NCBI GenBank assembly: GCA_038503075.1
Contig: JBCAML010000004.1
Coordinates: 2,067,149-2,131,148 of the forward strand
DNA: 64,000 bases
Direction of reading: 5' to 3'
Origin: Gyromitra esculenta
Lineage: Eukaryota; Ascomycota; Pezizomycetes; Pezizales; Discinaceae
Position 1 is the first letter of the stretch, and the number at the start of each line of letters is the position of its first letter. This document shows positions 31,764 through 42,319 of the stretch, one piece after another. The notes under the pieces were generated by a model. It worked only from the letters and a program-made list of their open reading frames with translations, ran no database searches and had not been told where the DNA came from. Both the position numbers and the translations under genes were made by a program.

Positions 31764-32165
31764 ATGATTGAAGTTATCTGGTAGGCAATTTGTTACCTTT
31801 TTGGTCTGTGGTATTATGCTGATCTGGCTTCTCCCATAGTAACGACCGCCTCGGCAAGAAGATCCGTGTGAAGTGTGACCCTGACGATACTATCGGTGAC
31901 TTCAAGAAGCTCGTCGCAGCTCAGATCGGAACCGCTCCAGAGAAAGTAAGTATGATTTTCATACAGAAGCTGGGTTGAAAAGGAATTAACTGGAGTTTGA
32001 CAGATCGTTCTTAAAAAGTGGTACTCTACGTTCAAAGACCATATTACACTCGGTGACTACGAGATTGGGAACGGCTCCTCCTTGGAAATGTATGCTTGAT
32101 TTTTTCTCTATAGCTCCTAGTTTATCATGAAACACTAACGCTCTCATTTCAGGTACTACGCCTAA
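31764..32165 (+). CDS. HUB1: Ubiquitin-like modifier HUB1/UBL5
   Basis: Four exons (31764-31780, 31840-31945, 32004-32089, 32153-32165) encode 73 residues, exactly the family length. The first exon is 17 nt and the last 13 nt. The protein reads M-I-E-V-I-C-N-D-R-L-G-K-K, then [17 protein letters not shown] and ends M-Y-Y-A, the double-Tyr plus one residue end that replaces the di-Gly tail of ubiquitin. HUB1 binds the spliceosomal protein Snu66 non-covalently and modulates splice-site use. All introns have GTAxG-like donors and AG acceptors. A gene acting in splicing, itself built from tiny exons, depends on accurate splicing. Confidence 0.96.
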
Positions 32166-34325
32166 GCCAAGCTCAGTGATTTCGTACAAGTCGCTTCAGA
32201 TATCACCACCCGATGCAGCCGACTGCCATCTGACAAGCAACTCTTATGCAACAAAATAGGGAATAGATATAACGCTTGGGGTTAGCCAACGGGGAGGTTT
32301 GAATTTTCAGCAGTAATCCTGTTTACTAGGTATTTTCTCCAGGCGTGCAGAAATAGACATTTTTGCTTTAATTTATTCATTTCAGCTTAGCTGTCTCAAA
32401 TATGCCCTCAAACACAAGGTTTCTTTCGATGGTGAGGGTCACGCTGTGGACATTGCAACGTGAGAAGGCTTTTACGGAGAATTCCGTTGCCCTTTAAGTT
32501 AGTTGTTCCTAGGAAAATCGTGAATCAAAACAATCTTCCTCGCTACATGCAGGTCTTGATAATTTATTATTCTCAAAGCTTACATTTCTGTCCTAGTGGT
32601 GAAAATGCAACTTTTCAACCCCAATATAGCTGGCCCCTCTCGTGTTCTTTCATTTTTTGCCACTTCCTTTGTATTCCAGTAGCCATACCTCTCGAGCTGA
32701 CCAGACCATACCGAATCCCTCCCTTGGCATCCATCCTGGATCGAGACTTACGTGAAAGAAAACCATTTCACCCTCTACAAATCGCTTGAATCCATATTTC
32801 AGGAAGGCCATATTTCTCAACTCCTATCAACCATACTAAGGCGGCATAGCGTAACATGCATGCATGTCAAAGAAATTGTTAATGTAAATTGCTATCCATA
32901 AACTAGCCCCGGGCTAGACTACAAAAGAACGCCAATACTAAAGGTGTTTGTTTCCAGCGAGTCAACTAGACTATTGATTTCAGTCACCCATCTACTCATG
33001 TCGCCGAGTTGCTATTGCTTTCCCCTTTATAGAAGTAGATCTGCCCACCAAAAACTACCCAGCGAGACCGTTATGAGAGGCTAATTCTTGGAAAGAGTGG
33101 CCAAGAAGTTGGTTGCCACGCTGGAAAGTTTCCTACTTGCGTAAGAATCCAGATCTATTTCCTAGATCGGGAAAGCAATAGCAACTCGGCGACATGAGTA
33201 CATTATCTGACGTCTCAAAATTAACCACCACACATATGGATAAGCCTCCTTCAGCTTCCACATATTTTCGTACTGTAGTCGAATTTATGCTCACATGAAC
33301 AGGCTTAGACTTTTGGCGGTAACAATTAAGACATGCCTAATTATAACCATGTTTTAATTCTTTTGATGCACTTTTTCCGATCTCAGTTGCACTTGATCGT
33401 AGCACCCACCCGACAGCCTGGTCAGGTACCTAGGCGAGAACCAGAGTAAGCATACCTCTATGAATACGGTACACGTCGAGGGCAACTAAACTCAAGCAGA
33501 TATGGAAATAGACTAGCTCAGTAGTTAGCGAGTGTTGAAAGGATCCCAGGACTAGACCTTGATTTTGAGATAGCACATAAGGCGTCAAGCCATTATTATG
33601 TTCAATTGAGGGTCAAGTATCTTCGTCTATCTGTATGTAGTGTGGGCAGAATTACCCTTTTACTCTCGCTAACAACGGCTCAATGCACCAACTTATGTCC
33701 CAAGCTGCACACAAAAGTAATGAGCGCTGGAACAAAATCCCTTTGTGCATCCCCAAAACCGTTGTCTCAAGGCTTAAGCTTATATCTCGACGCCAAGCGG
33801 TCTACACTTTTTAGGAAAGCCTCAAAAGCTAATGCCAAGTCGAAGGTAGCATATAGCCGAGTGCCCAAGAAATGTAATAGGAAAAATATTCCTAAAATCG
33901 AACTAATACGATCTCTCCAATACCTAGGCGTCTGAGGCTGTGCACTGGCATTGAAGAGCTACCCCACAAGTTTCTTATTCTGGAGGCTACCGTCCCCTTA
34001 CAACCCTCGACTTGACCCACACGTTAGTCTCCCCAGCTTGGCTCGAGATCCACCAACTTGGATATTCTTTATGGTAAACATATCGTTCTGAATGATCGAT
34101 GCACATGTGCAGGGTAGACCCCAACAATTTTGGAATGTAAATATTTTGTGGCGCCAATTTAGCTGCAGAAACAATGGCATATACCAAATGTTCTTTATTC
34201 ACGATATAAATGACCTTTACCATAGCAGAGCATAAGTATAGCAAGAATTACCCTTCCTTGAATTCATCACCCAGCCACGGGACCGTTCAGCTTCACCAAG
34301 ATATCAGAATAAAACAATCGTAGTC
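32166..34325. other. Intergenic region with a MITE
   Basis: No gene found except the transposon relic at 32995-33198. A 109-codon frame at 33606-33935 has no domain, no start context and no homology I recognise. AT-rich with scattered pyrimidine runs. Confidence 0.5.
32995..33198. mobile_element. MITE with 30-bp inverted repeats and TA duplication
   Basis: Perfect 30-bp terminal inverted repeats beginning CTCATGTCGCCGAG (32995-33024 and 33169-33198) bound a 204-bp element without coding capacity. TA dinucleotides flank it on both sides (32993-32994 and 33199-33200), the target duplication of Tc1/mariner/Pogo transposons. Imperfect pairing (AGATCTA) extends the repeats inward. Perfect repeats suggest fairly recent movement, driven by a transposase elsewhere. 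Confidence 0.85.
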
Positions 34326-35257
34326 ATGCAATTTAAAATTTTTGCTCCAATCGCCGGTCTTCTTCTGCTCTCTTCCCAGGGCAGCTGCACCGATCCAGAA
34401 TACACGCCCCCGGGAACGTTGGTCTGCAATTCAGACAATGTTCTCCGAGCTCTGAGGAGATTCAGCTCTGATTCCATCCCCTTCTGCAGCGATTACATTG
34501 GGCTCCCGAAAGCCACCCTTACTCTAGCCACTGTCACCCCGACTATGTAGGTTTTACCCATGACCACACTTCAGTGTATACTGGTTTTCCTAATTGCTGC
34601 AACAGTACGGCTACCGTCACCACGTATGTCCAGGATCCGCAAGTCGATAAGCGTGATAATGGAGATATTTTCACCAATCGCGGAAGCGGTGGGATCTTTT
34701 TAGATGACGCAGCCGCAGCCATAGCCGTCAAGCGTGATACCGTTCCGCTCCCAACATACGTCTCGCAGTATCCCGCATCGCGTGTTTCGAGCGCCTGCTC
34801 ATGCTTGACCATCCCTCTGGCGATCGCGACAGCTACTTATACCGCACCCGCCGAGGTACTATATCCCTCCTTCCCTTCTTTCCCTCTAATCGTTGGTAGA
34901 GAAAGAAAGAAAAAGGAACATGTTAACCTTCATATATAGACCACCACAACCACAACCATTGTGCCCTCCGATCTACGTGGCAAGTGCGAGACCACCTACG
35001 ATAACCCCGTCCTCGGCTCCGGAAACTATCTACTATTTGTGCCCTACGTGGCTTCTGCAAAGGACTGTTGCCTCAAGTGCCACCAGAAGGCCAATTGCGT
35101 GGCTAGTGGATACTTACCCAACGTTTGCGAGCTCGTGATTAACTATAGTGGCGCCAGTGGGCCCAGCACTGGCATATGCCCGTTGGGCTCTAAGAACTAT
35201 CCTTTCGGACCTGCCAAGGAAGGAGGGCGTGTTTTTGCGGGACCCTGTGGTGTTTAA
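34326..35257 (+). CDS. Cysteine-rich secreted protein with PAN/Apple-like C-terminal region
   Basis: Three exons (34326-34546, 34606-34855, 34940-35257) give 262 residues; both joins keep the frame (T-P-T-I-T-A-T-V-T-T and P-A-E-T-T-T-T). Residues 1-21 are a signal peptide ending S-S-Q-G-S-C. Two dibasic sites (V-D-K-R-D and A-V-K-R-D) look like Kex2 cleavage sites and would separate the N-terminal part from the rest. Thr-rich stretches suggest O-glycosylation. The last exon holds D-C-C-L-K-C-H-Q-K-A-N-C-V-A-S-G-Y ... C-E-L-V, resembling PAN/Apple-type modules of fungal extracellular proteins, and ends G-P-C-G-V. Function not known; secretion and processing are inferred. Confidence 0.78.
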
Positions 35258-36738
35258 TGGCCACGACGGGTTCTAAAGTGGCTATTTTTTATTTTTTTAG
35301 GGATGAGAATAGTAACGGAGAGAAAAGAAAAAACCGAAAAATTTGGGGCGGGTGCTTAGTTGTATGTAGTGCAGTTTTGCAGTCAACGAAAAATCGATTA
35401 CATCGATTTATCGTTATGTTTATGATTTAAATAACCAAAAAATGCCACTAAAGAATTAGTGTTTGGAAACGGTTCACAGCGACGAACTTGATTTACACTC
35501 GCTTTCTCGATACCTAGATGTCCTAATGGTGTGTTGTAAAGAAACGATACATCATTTCTTTATCCAGCATGTTAAACCACTTCTCTGTAAGATGGGATAT
35601 GAGAAAGGAGATGAAAATCTGTGGTTGGATCTATGTTTGCATTGTCGTAGCTTTAGTGCTAGTTACAATTAATGAGTTAAACAAAAACAAAAAAAACCTC
35701 CTCTATCCTTAAATTCCAGCACTACAATATACGGGTGATAGTTCATGGTGCTAGTAATGAGCAGACCATAAATTCGAGATCGATTTGGCACATTCACATA
35801 ATTTGATATCACACTTTAGTCAAAATTAACTCCCGCAACTGCACAAGCTCCAGTGCACAGATGCGTCCAACAAGACCCTGCGGTTTTTGGGGTACCACAA
35901 CGCGATGAAACAACGCAGAATTCAACTAAAAAACAAACTATTACAACCTCCTCTTGTGCAGCAATAAAAACTCAATTCCATGATGGAGCTATCTTCTCTA
36001 TTGTGTTTTTAAAGCAAGGGTGTATTTTTTTAAAATTTTTTTTAGAGGGAGTGGCCTGACATCATTTGCTGTGTTGTGGTACTTCAAAAACCGCAGGGAC
36101 TTGTTGGACGTAACTGTTCATATATGTTTCTGTTGCTGTGAAACCTTCGGTTCGTGCACCCGTGTGGAACAGTGACATGCAAACCTCACGCAATTTCAAT
36201 ATATACCGTAAATGGAATCCCCATCGAAGCTTCTGTCAACTTATTGCAGGGATGCGTTTAGACCCTGCATGGGAGGTGGTTATTGATTGAATATCAAAAA
36301 TTCCCAAACAGGATATGATCAACACGTTACTGCGACTGTCTTAGACGTCCCCCCTTTTTGGGTAGTAGTTACGGGACGGGACGTCGGGACATTCCCCTAC
36401 CCCTGCCATAGTAACGAGCTTATCCTCTGGGTACATGCAGTTAATTGAAAGCTGTCCGCACCATAGCTCAGTCGCATCAGTCGAGAATTGGCTCCCTTTC
36501 TTTTTGTTTTTCGTCCACCAAAACATACCACCTATTTCCCCCAGTAAGTTTCCTTTCTTCGTTCCTTCCTCAATACCAATTGAAAACCCCCCCGTTTCAG
36601 GTTCAAGCTCATAGCTAACAAAAGAAAAGAGCTATCAGCAGGGAGCGTCCCCCATATCTCAATAGTCCCACACCGTCCACTTCAAAACCCCCCCCCCAAA
36701 CAATTGTCCAAGCCCCCTCCTCACCAGAGCGCCAAATT
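35258..36738. other. Intergenic region with a foldback repeat
   Basis: AT-rich 3' flank, then the inverted-repeat element at 35857-36117, then the pyrimidine-rich leader of the ankyrin gene at 36739. Short open frames here have no recognisable content. Confidence 0.5.
35857..36117. mobile_element. MITE-like foldback element
   Basis: Inverted ends of about 50 bp, imperfect: ACAG.T.CGTCCAACAAG...CCTGCGGTTTTT at 35857-35897 and its inverted copy at 36074-36117. The repeats share GTACCACAAC further in. The 261-bp element has no coding capacity. No clear target duplication could be assigned, so the exact ends are tentative. Confidence 0.6.
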
Positions 36739-37791
36739 ATGCCAATCCTCGACCTCCCCAATGAACTCCTCCAAGGCGTAGCCGAAAACTTAGACGCCAA
36801 AGAACTAAACCACTTCCTCCGAACCTGCCGCGACCTATGCATAATCCTGACCCCTATCCTGCACAAACTCGCGCTCAAGAAGCAAGGCTACGAGCTCAAC
36901 GCGCTGCAATGGGCAGCTTCAAAGGGCCACGAACCTCTCATCAAGCTCCTGTTGGAGAAGGGCGGCTTCGACATTAATACAGGTTGTGGGCACCGGTACG
37001 GCACAGCACTGCACCATGCCGCCAGAAACAATTTCGAGTCAATCGTCAGAATACTGGTCGACAGAGGCGCAGACGTTACAGTCCGCTGCGGGGCGGGAGA
37101 AACTCCGCTGCACTGGGCAGCGTATTGCGGGAACGAGGGTGTGTGCGATCTATTTATTTCCAAGGGAGCAGACGTCTCCGCTTTCGACCATAACGGAGCT
37201 TCAGTGTTGTTCCACGCAGTGTCGCAGGGAAAGGAAGGAGTGGCTAGACTGCTGCTGAAGAAGGGAGCAAGCGTGATTGGTGCAACCTCGACTGCAAATA
37301 TATGGCAGAACAGCGCACTCCACCAGGCAGCATACCATGGAGATGAAGGGCTGGTGAGGCTCTTGATGGATCATGGGGCGGATATTCGCGTCGTGAATGG
37401 GCAAGGCGCGACGCCGCTTCATTTGGCGGCTAGCAATAGTGCCCTTGCCGTTGTTGAGCTGTTACTTAACGGGGGGGTAAATATTAATTCGGAGACGCTG
37501 GTTGGATACACGGCTCTCCATCTCGCGGCGGAAAGTGGAGATGTGAAGATGATCACCCTCCTTCTAAATAGAGGAGCTCACGTAAACAGTCAGGAAGGCA
37601 CAGGGAGAACACCGCTGCATTTAGCGGCGGGGAATTGGTGTGCAGAGGCGGTCAGGGTCCTCCTCAGCAGAGGAGCCAATTTCTTTACCAAAGACGGAAA
37701 CGGAGAGACTGCCCTTGATGTGGCAGAAGAGGCAGATGGCGTTGATGACAACAGTGTTGTTCTTAAAGTCTTGAAAAGTATGATGTTTTGA
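36739..37791 (+). CDS. F-box and ankyrin-repeat protein
   Basis: A single-exon protein of 350 residues. The N-terminus L-D-L-P-N-E-L-L-Q-G-V-A-E-N-L (4-18) through L-R-T-C-R-D-L is an F-box-like segment, which would bind Skp1 in an SCF ubiquitin ligase. About nine ankyrin repeats follow, recognisable as G-H-E-P-L-I-K-L-L-L, T-A-L-H-H-A-A, T-P-L-H-W-A-A, T-P-L-H-L-A-A and T-A-L-H-L-A-A, ending near residue 325. Such proteins are numerous and variable in filamentous ascomycetes; the repeats would bind the substrate. A related gene with the same layout lies at 60742-61605. Upstream lies a C-run (36688-36696). Confidence 0.9.
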   Translation: MPILDLPNELLQGVAENLDAKELNHFLRTCRDLCIILTPILHKLALKKQGYELNALQWAASKGHEPLIKLLLEKGGFDINTGCGHRYGTALHHAARNNFESIVRILVDRGADVTVRCGAGETPLHWAAYCGNEGVCDLFISKGADVSAFDHNGASVLFHAVSQGKEGVARLLLKKGASVIGATSTANIWQNSALHQAAYHGDEGLVRLLMDHGADIRVVNGQGATPLHLAASNSALAVVELLLNGGVNINSETLVGYTALHLAAESGDVKMITLLLNRGAHVNSQEGTGRTPLHLAAGNWCAEAVRVLLSRGANFFTKDGNGETALDVAEEADGVDDNSVVLKVLKSMMF

Positions 37792-38204
37792 TTATATGAG
37801 GATTGCGCTGGCCTATTCAATTCGGAGTCGATTGGTTCGGTAGATTTGGATTTAGCGTGTCTTAGATTTCCCTTGTCGTTCTGTTCAATTATTAGCAGTT
37901 TGTTGCGAATTGTAATTTCTAATTTCGTAATGATCTCTCCTCACTTCTATGATACTTAAGTTTAATATAAGGGATTGGGAATGATGTGTATGATCCTTAA
38001 AACCCTTTTCCTTTAAATTCATGTTAAGTTAGCATAGGCAATGAAATTCAATACCTAATTCGACCCTACAAGTGTAAGATTTCAATGAGCTCAATAGTGC
38101 GCAAAATTTAAATCCAAAGGTAACAATAATAGATCTCAACATCCATCCAAATAACTCAAAATAAAACCGATATCACCAAGTCATAATCGCTCCCTCGCCA
38201 GAAT
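37792..38204. other. Intergenic, no gene seen
   Basis: 413 bp of AT-rich sequence between the ankyrin gene and the piggyBac relic, which point toward each other. No repeat ends or coding signal were recognised. Confidence 0.5.
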
Positions 38205-39835
38205 CTAGGCAACTCTAGCTCTCTTCGTCGGGGAACCTCCTTGATCACGATCACCATCCGAAGAAAATGGATCCCCCAACCCTTTCAACAAACCATTAAT
38301 CACTTCAGTCCTAAACTTGGCATGATCCCTCTTTCCTCCACACTGTTTCGAAACCACATTCGCATTCACGACTGCCACATCCAGCAACCACACCAATCCC
38401 ATCAACCACTCTCTCTTCTGCACTATAGGTTCCTTCGAAAGCTGCCGAGGCGAAAACCTCTCCCTTGGCGTTTTTAGGAACAAATGCTGCGCGTTCCCCG
38501 CATAGTCTGATAGTTCTAGTCCAGCTCTCGGCTGATCAATCATCGCACGCTTCTTCCCGCCAAAAGCCGCCTCAACAATAGGTCTATCACGTGACGGACA
38601 AGGGTTCTTATAACTCTCTGATTTACCGTAATTATTGCGATTAAAAGGCGTAATCTCGTGAATTGTGGTGAGCATGCGAACGGTTGCAAAATGGCGCCAG
38701 ACAATTGCGAGGACGTCATCATCTGGACCAACAAGATCGCCTGTCACGGTACCCCAAGGGATGTATTTGCCTTCGAGCTCCTGCAGCAATTCGGGGAAGC
38801 CTTCACGATTCCATGTGGCTTGGCCGACAGCGCCGATTCCAATCTTCCGGAGTGCAGAGAAAAGGGGGACATTGGTGAAGTGTTTATTCGCTATTATTGT
38901 GAAGCGGTAGGTCTCCTTTGGGAGGGCAGATGCGAGAAGGTACGCATTTGTGGAGACAGGGAAACTCCTGCCATCTCAGGTTCATCTGCAAGAGGTTCTT
39001 GGTAGAAGAGGAAGTTCCACGTGTACGAGTAGTGGTTAAGCGAGAATATATTGAGATCTCTTGTACGTTCGAGTGAAAGCTCTACTCCAGGGAGATAATA
39101 ACGCATGGATGCTTCTCTAATCTTCACCCCAAGAGGCTCGAGCTGTGCAAGCCAGTTCTCATCATCCTCGACATCTGGCGAACTAGCGTGGAAAAATTCC
39201 AAGAGTTCTCGAAATCGCGACTCGCTGATGTAGTGTTTTATAGGGTATTGAGGCATCATCGGATTGGTCCCCCAATAATCTTCCACGTCTGACGATTGAA
39301 AAATCCCCATATATAGGATCGTGCCGAAAAATACCTTAAGCCCACCAACAGAGGTAGGTTCCCATTGCCCATCCTTAGCCTAAGATTTCGCCGCATACGA
39401 ATTAGTAGCTATTACTAGCTCAGCCAAAGTGTCATCGCTGATAAACAGCTGAAACACTTTTAACGGATCTTTAGAATCTTCGTCTGCGAAGCTTTCTGGG
39501 AAGTTTCCTGGCTTATGTTTATGTTTTGGATGTGGGCTCTTGAATTTATTGAATCGCGGCGGTTCAGGAATCTCTGCCTCTTCCTTCTCCTCTTCATCTT
39601 CTGGATCACCCCAACCAGTACCGTAGTATCCGCTATCAGACTCGTAGTCTGTATTAGACGAGTTATTCTCGGATTCAGCACGATGACGTCGACGCGTGAC
39701 TGTGAACATTCCATCCCCACGCTCTGAGCCAAAATAACTCGAGCCTGAGCCGAACTCTTGTTCATCATCCAGATCTAGCTCCTGCTCCAAGCTCTCGCGT
39801 GTACTTCCCTGGCCGATTTCGGAAATTTCCGACAT
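38205..39835 (-). pseudogene. piggyBac-type transposase pseudogene
   Basis: Read from 39835 leftwards: an acidic N-terminal region, then T-L-A-E-L-V-I-A-T-N-S-Y-A, an in-frame TAG at about 39380, and in the same frame G-L-K-V-F-F-G-T-I-L-Y-M-G and D-V-E-D-Y-W-G-T-N, classic for the piggyBac DDE_Tnp_1_7 family. The stretch near the first catalytic Asp is deleted (V-E-L-S-L-E-R-T runs straight into N-I-F-S-L-N-H-Y-S-Y-T-W-N-F-L-F). A frameshift near 38900 leads to I-I-A-N-K-H-F-T-N-V-P-L-F, where an Asp is expected before N-x-F. The last block (38789-38205) keeps I-P-W-G-T-V-T-G and V-R-M-L-T-T-I-H, then E-W-L-M-G-L-V-W-L-L-D and a basic nuclear-signal-like end P-T-K-R-A-R-V-A. The catalytic triad looks lost, so it cannot transpose. 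Confidence 0.85.
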
Positions 39836-41047
39836 TTTTTAGAGGTTTGGCTTGCTTGATCAGTTGATAGAGATTTGGCAATATAAACAAAATGGCAAAG
39901 AGGGCTCTTGGAGTTGAAAGGATGCTCTTAACACGAGAGGGGGTGGAAGCAACGATATCATGACATCATGCCCGCGGATAGGTTGCATACCCGGCGTTCA
40001 GGGTCCGTGCGCCCTTGGTATTGGTTTCTTAGTACTGGGGAGTGAGTACAAATAGGACCTTCACGCCGATGAAACTGTATGGCATATTGCTGGTGGCAGG
40101 CTTTTGGAATTGGACGTGGCTGAATTGGAACACACCTATTCTAGCGATAGGTAAGAGACAAACAAATACGAGGACTTCAGACAAAGCTATCTACGTGGGA
40201 AATTGATCAACTTTTTAGCAAGCACCAGAAATTGACTCTATGGAACCACGTTTACTAATTTGCAACCAGCTATTAGACACAATGGCCAAAATACTGCCCT
40301 CAGGCGTGTTACATAGTGCAGTCGCAAAATACACACAATCCAGGTGCAGTTTTACACCCGTGGAAAGAGTGTTTCTGTGAAGGTAGCTAGAATGTAAAAC
40401 CTCACACGTTCTCGTTGCTGTTCGTGACATTCTTAGTGCCGTTCATGTTTTGGGTTAGTTTAGATCATAAAATGTCACTCGTAAATTACGGCCACCGAGA
40501 GAACCTCCAGTGCAAAGATTACAGAAAATCATAGAAGGCTGCCTACTCCCGTAAATCCCTGACGTGCACCCCATGAACTAAACAATCCCCTTTTATCTCC
40601 CACTCTATCATTTCACAATGTAGTTCAACATCGAACTACCTATTACACTTAGTATTTTATTTTCACTAGCCGTTTCATTGACCTATCAATCACAAGAAAA
40701 AGCTACTACTCTGGTTCTCACCAAATTTCGATAGTTCAAGGCATATGAAAGTATGTTCGTTTATGTCCCTCCGTTTCCGAGTGACACTTCATGACAATCC
40801 CACACCTCATCCATGGCCAGCCTTCTACAAAGGCTTAGAAAAGCGGTTTGCCTTTATCTTGGTTGTGCTTTGTTTGCTTTAACCTAAGAATTATGCTCAA
40901 AGCAAATGACTTGATCCGGGCACCAGAACTTAACTAAGCCGTTGGCTGAAATAAGAGATATTTTTTACACCAAGGTATTTTAGGCTTCTATAAAAACACA
41001 AACTGAACACCAATTAACAAAAAAAGACTCCCAATTTTGTCTTAAGA
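39836..41047. other. Intergenic, no gene seen
   Basis: About 1.2 kb between the piggyBac relic and MTD1. I did not find the inverted repeats of the piggyBac element, nor a TTAA duplication I could trust. No coding signal. Confidence 0.45.
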
Positions 41048-42319
41048 CTACGAAGTAGCCTCCACTTGCGCTGCCTTACCAGCACCACGGCGCGATTCGG
41101 CAAGTCTCTGTTTGCGACTATTAGTGCATCGATCCTAAATGCTTTGAAGGCCGCAGGAAGAGCTTGAACTCACAAGAATATTTCTGAGAAGAACGACAAT
41201 CGTTACTTTTCCAATCGCGGGAACATATATCGATGCCTTCTCCTTGACCGATGGGCTGAAGTTCTAAATTCCCCAGAGATATCAGAAACTGAATTCCGGG
41301 ATTGTCATTGGGGGTAACAATTACCTTTTCTGAAGAGAAGTTGATACAGATCGTACCGTCCTTCAGCAAATGCGTAGGGAACTTATAGTCCTTACTCGGC
41401 ACACCCGTAATCACCACATCGCTCTTCGGCACGACATCCTCCAGCTTCAAATCCGTCTCATGCACCTGATGCTGCCTCCTCTTGATTCCTTCGCCTCTGG
41501 TAAAGTGCTCGATACCTGTTATATCCACGCTATACACACTAGCACCATCGTTCGCTAGAAGCGCCGCCAACGGCCGCCCTACAATCTCAGATCTATTTAC
41601 CACGGTGATTGTTCGGCCGAATAGCCTGTTTCCGTACGGCAAAATCGAGTTATAGACTTTGATAAACTCGAGAATTTTGATTATAGCCAGCGGAGTGCAA
41701 GGGAGGATAGATTTCTGGAGCTTGTGTTCGTCGAGGAAGCGGACGTTCTGGTACATGTTGAAGAGATATTTATGCGAGAGGCCCTCCACGTCCTTATTCA
41801 TCGCAGTGATTTGTTGCAAGTATTGATCCTCCCCATGTCAGCAACCCAGAAGCACCAAAGCTCCAGAGAGAGTGTGGAGAGTGGAGAGTTACTTGACGAT
41901 TGCCAAACACCGGGAAGTAGACGATAATACCATCGACGTCATCATCGGCGTTTGCAGAAAGGATATGTTCTTCGAGATCGTCTTTATCAACTTCACGAAG
42001 CTCGAACTGGAAGCCGCTGGAGGTCAGCGGAGGTCAGCAAAAATAAACAAATAAATTTTGTTCTCGTTTTTTTTCTCTCGAAACTTGGAAAAACATACTT
42101 TTGCTTGCAAGTCTTTTCCGTCCAATTCGCATACATCCGAGCAGCCGGATCGCTGTTTGCCAAAAACCCAACTAGCAATGGCGCCCTATCCATCTTCTCC
42201 AGGCCCGCTCTCACCTCCTTCAAAAGACCCTCTGCAACAGTAGCTGCAGAGACAACCTTACAAGTTGCCGGAGGAGGGTCGTCACGCTGACCATCGAAGC
42301 CTGGGTTGTTATCGCTCAT
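41048..42319 (-). CDS. MTD1: NAD-dependent methylenetetrahydrofolate dehydrogenase
   Basis: Five exons on the minus strand (42319-42099, 42016-41893, 41828-41325, 41263-41174, 41107-41048) encode 332 residues. The enzyme oxidises 5,10-methylene-THF to methenyl-THF with NAD+ in cytoplasmic one-carbon metabolism. Visible: A-A-R-M-Y-A-N-W-T near residue 60, D-V-D-G-I-I-V-Y-F-P-V-F-G (active-site region), K-D-V-E-G-L, the I-L-P-C-T-P-L-A loop, and the nucleotide-binding V-V-N-R-S-E-I-V-G-R-P-L-A. The end S-I-Y-V-P-A-I-G-K-V-T-I-V-V-L-L-R-N matches the yeast Mtd1 group. Start at ATG 42319 (M-S-D-N-N) follows the stop-free but ATG-less upstream frame. Without introns 3 and 4 a false end would be read, so the spliced model is strongly favoured. 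Confidence 0.95.

Noticed and set aside
33606..33935. 109-codon plus-strand frame
   Set aside because: No recognisable motif, no start context, and it lies in relic-rich intergenic DNA.
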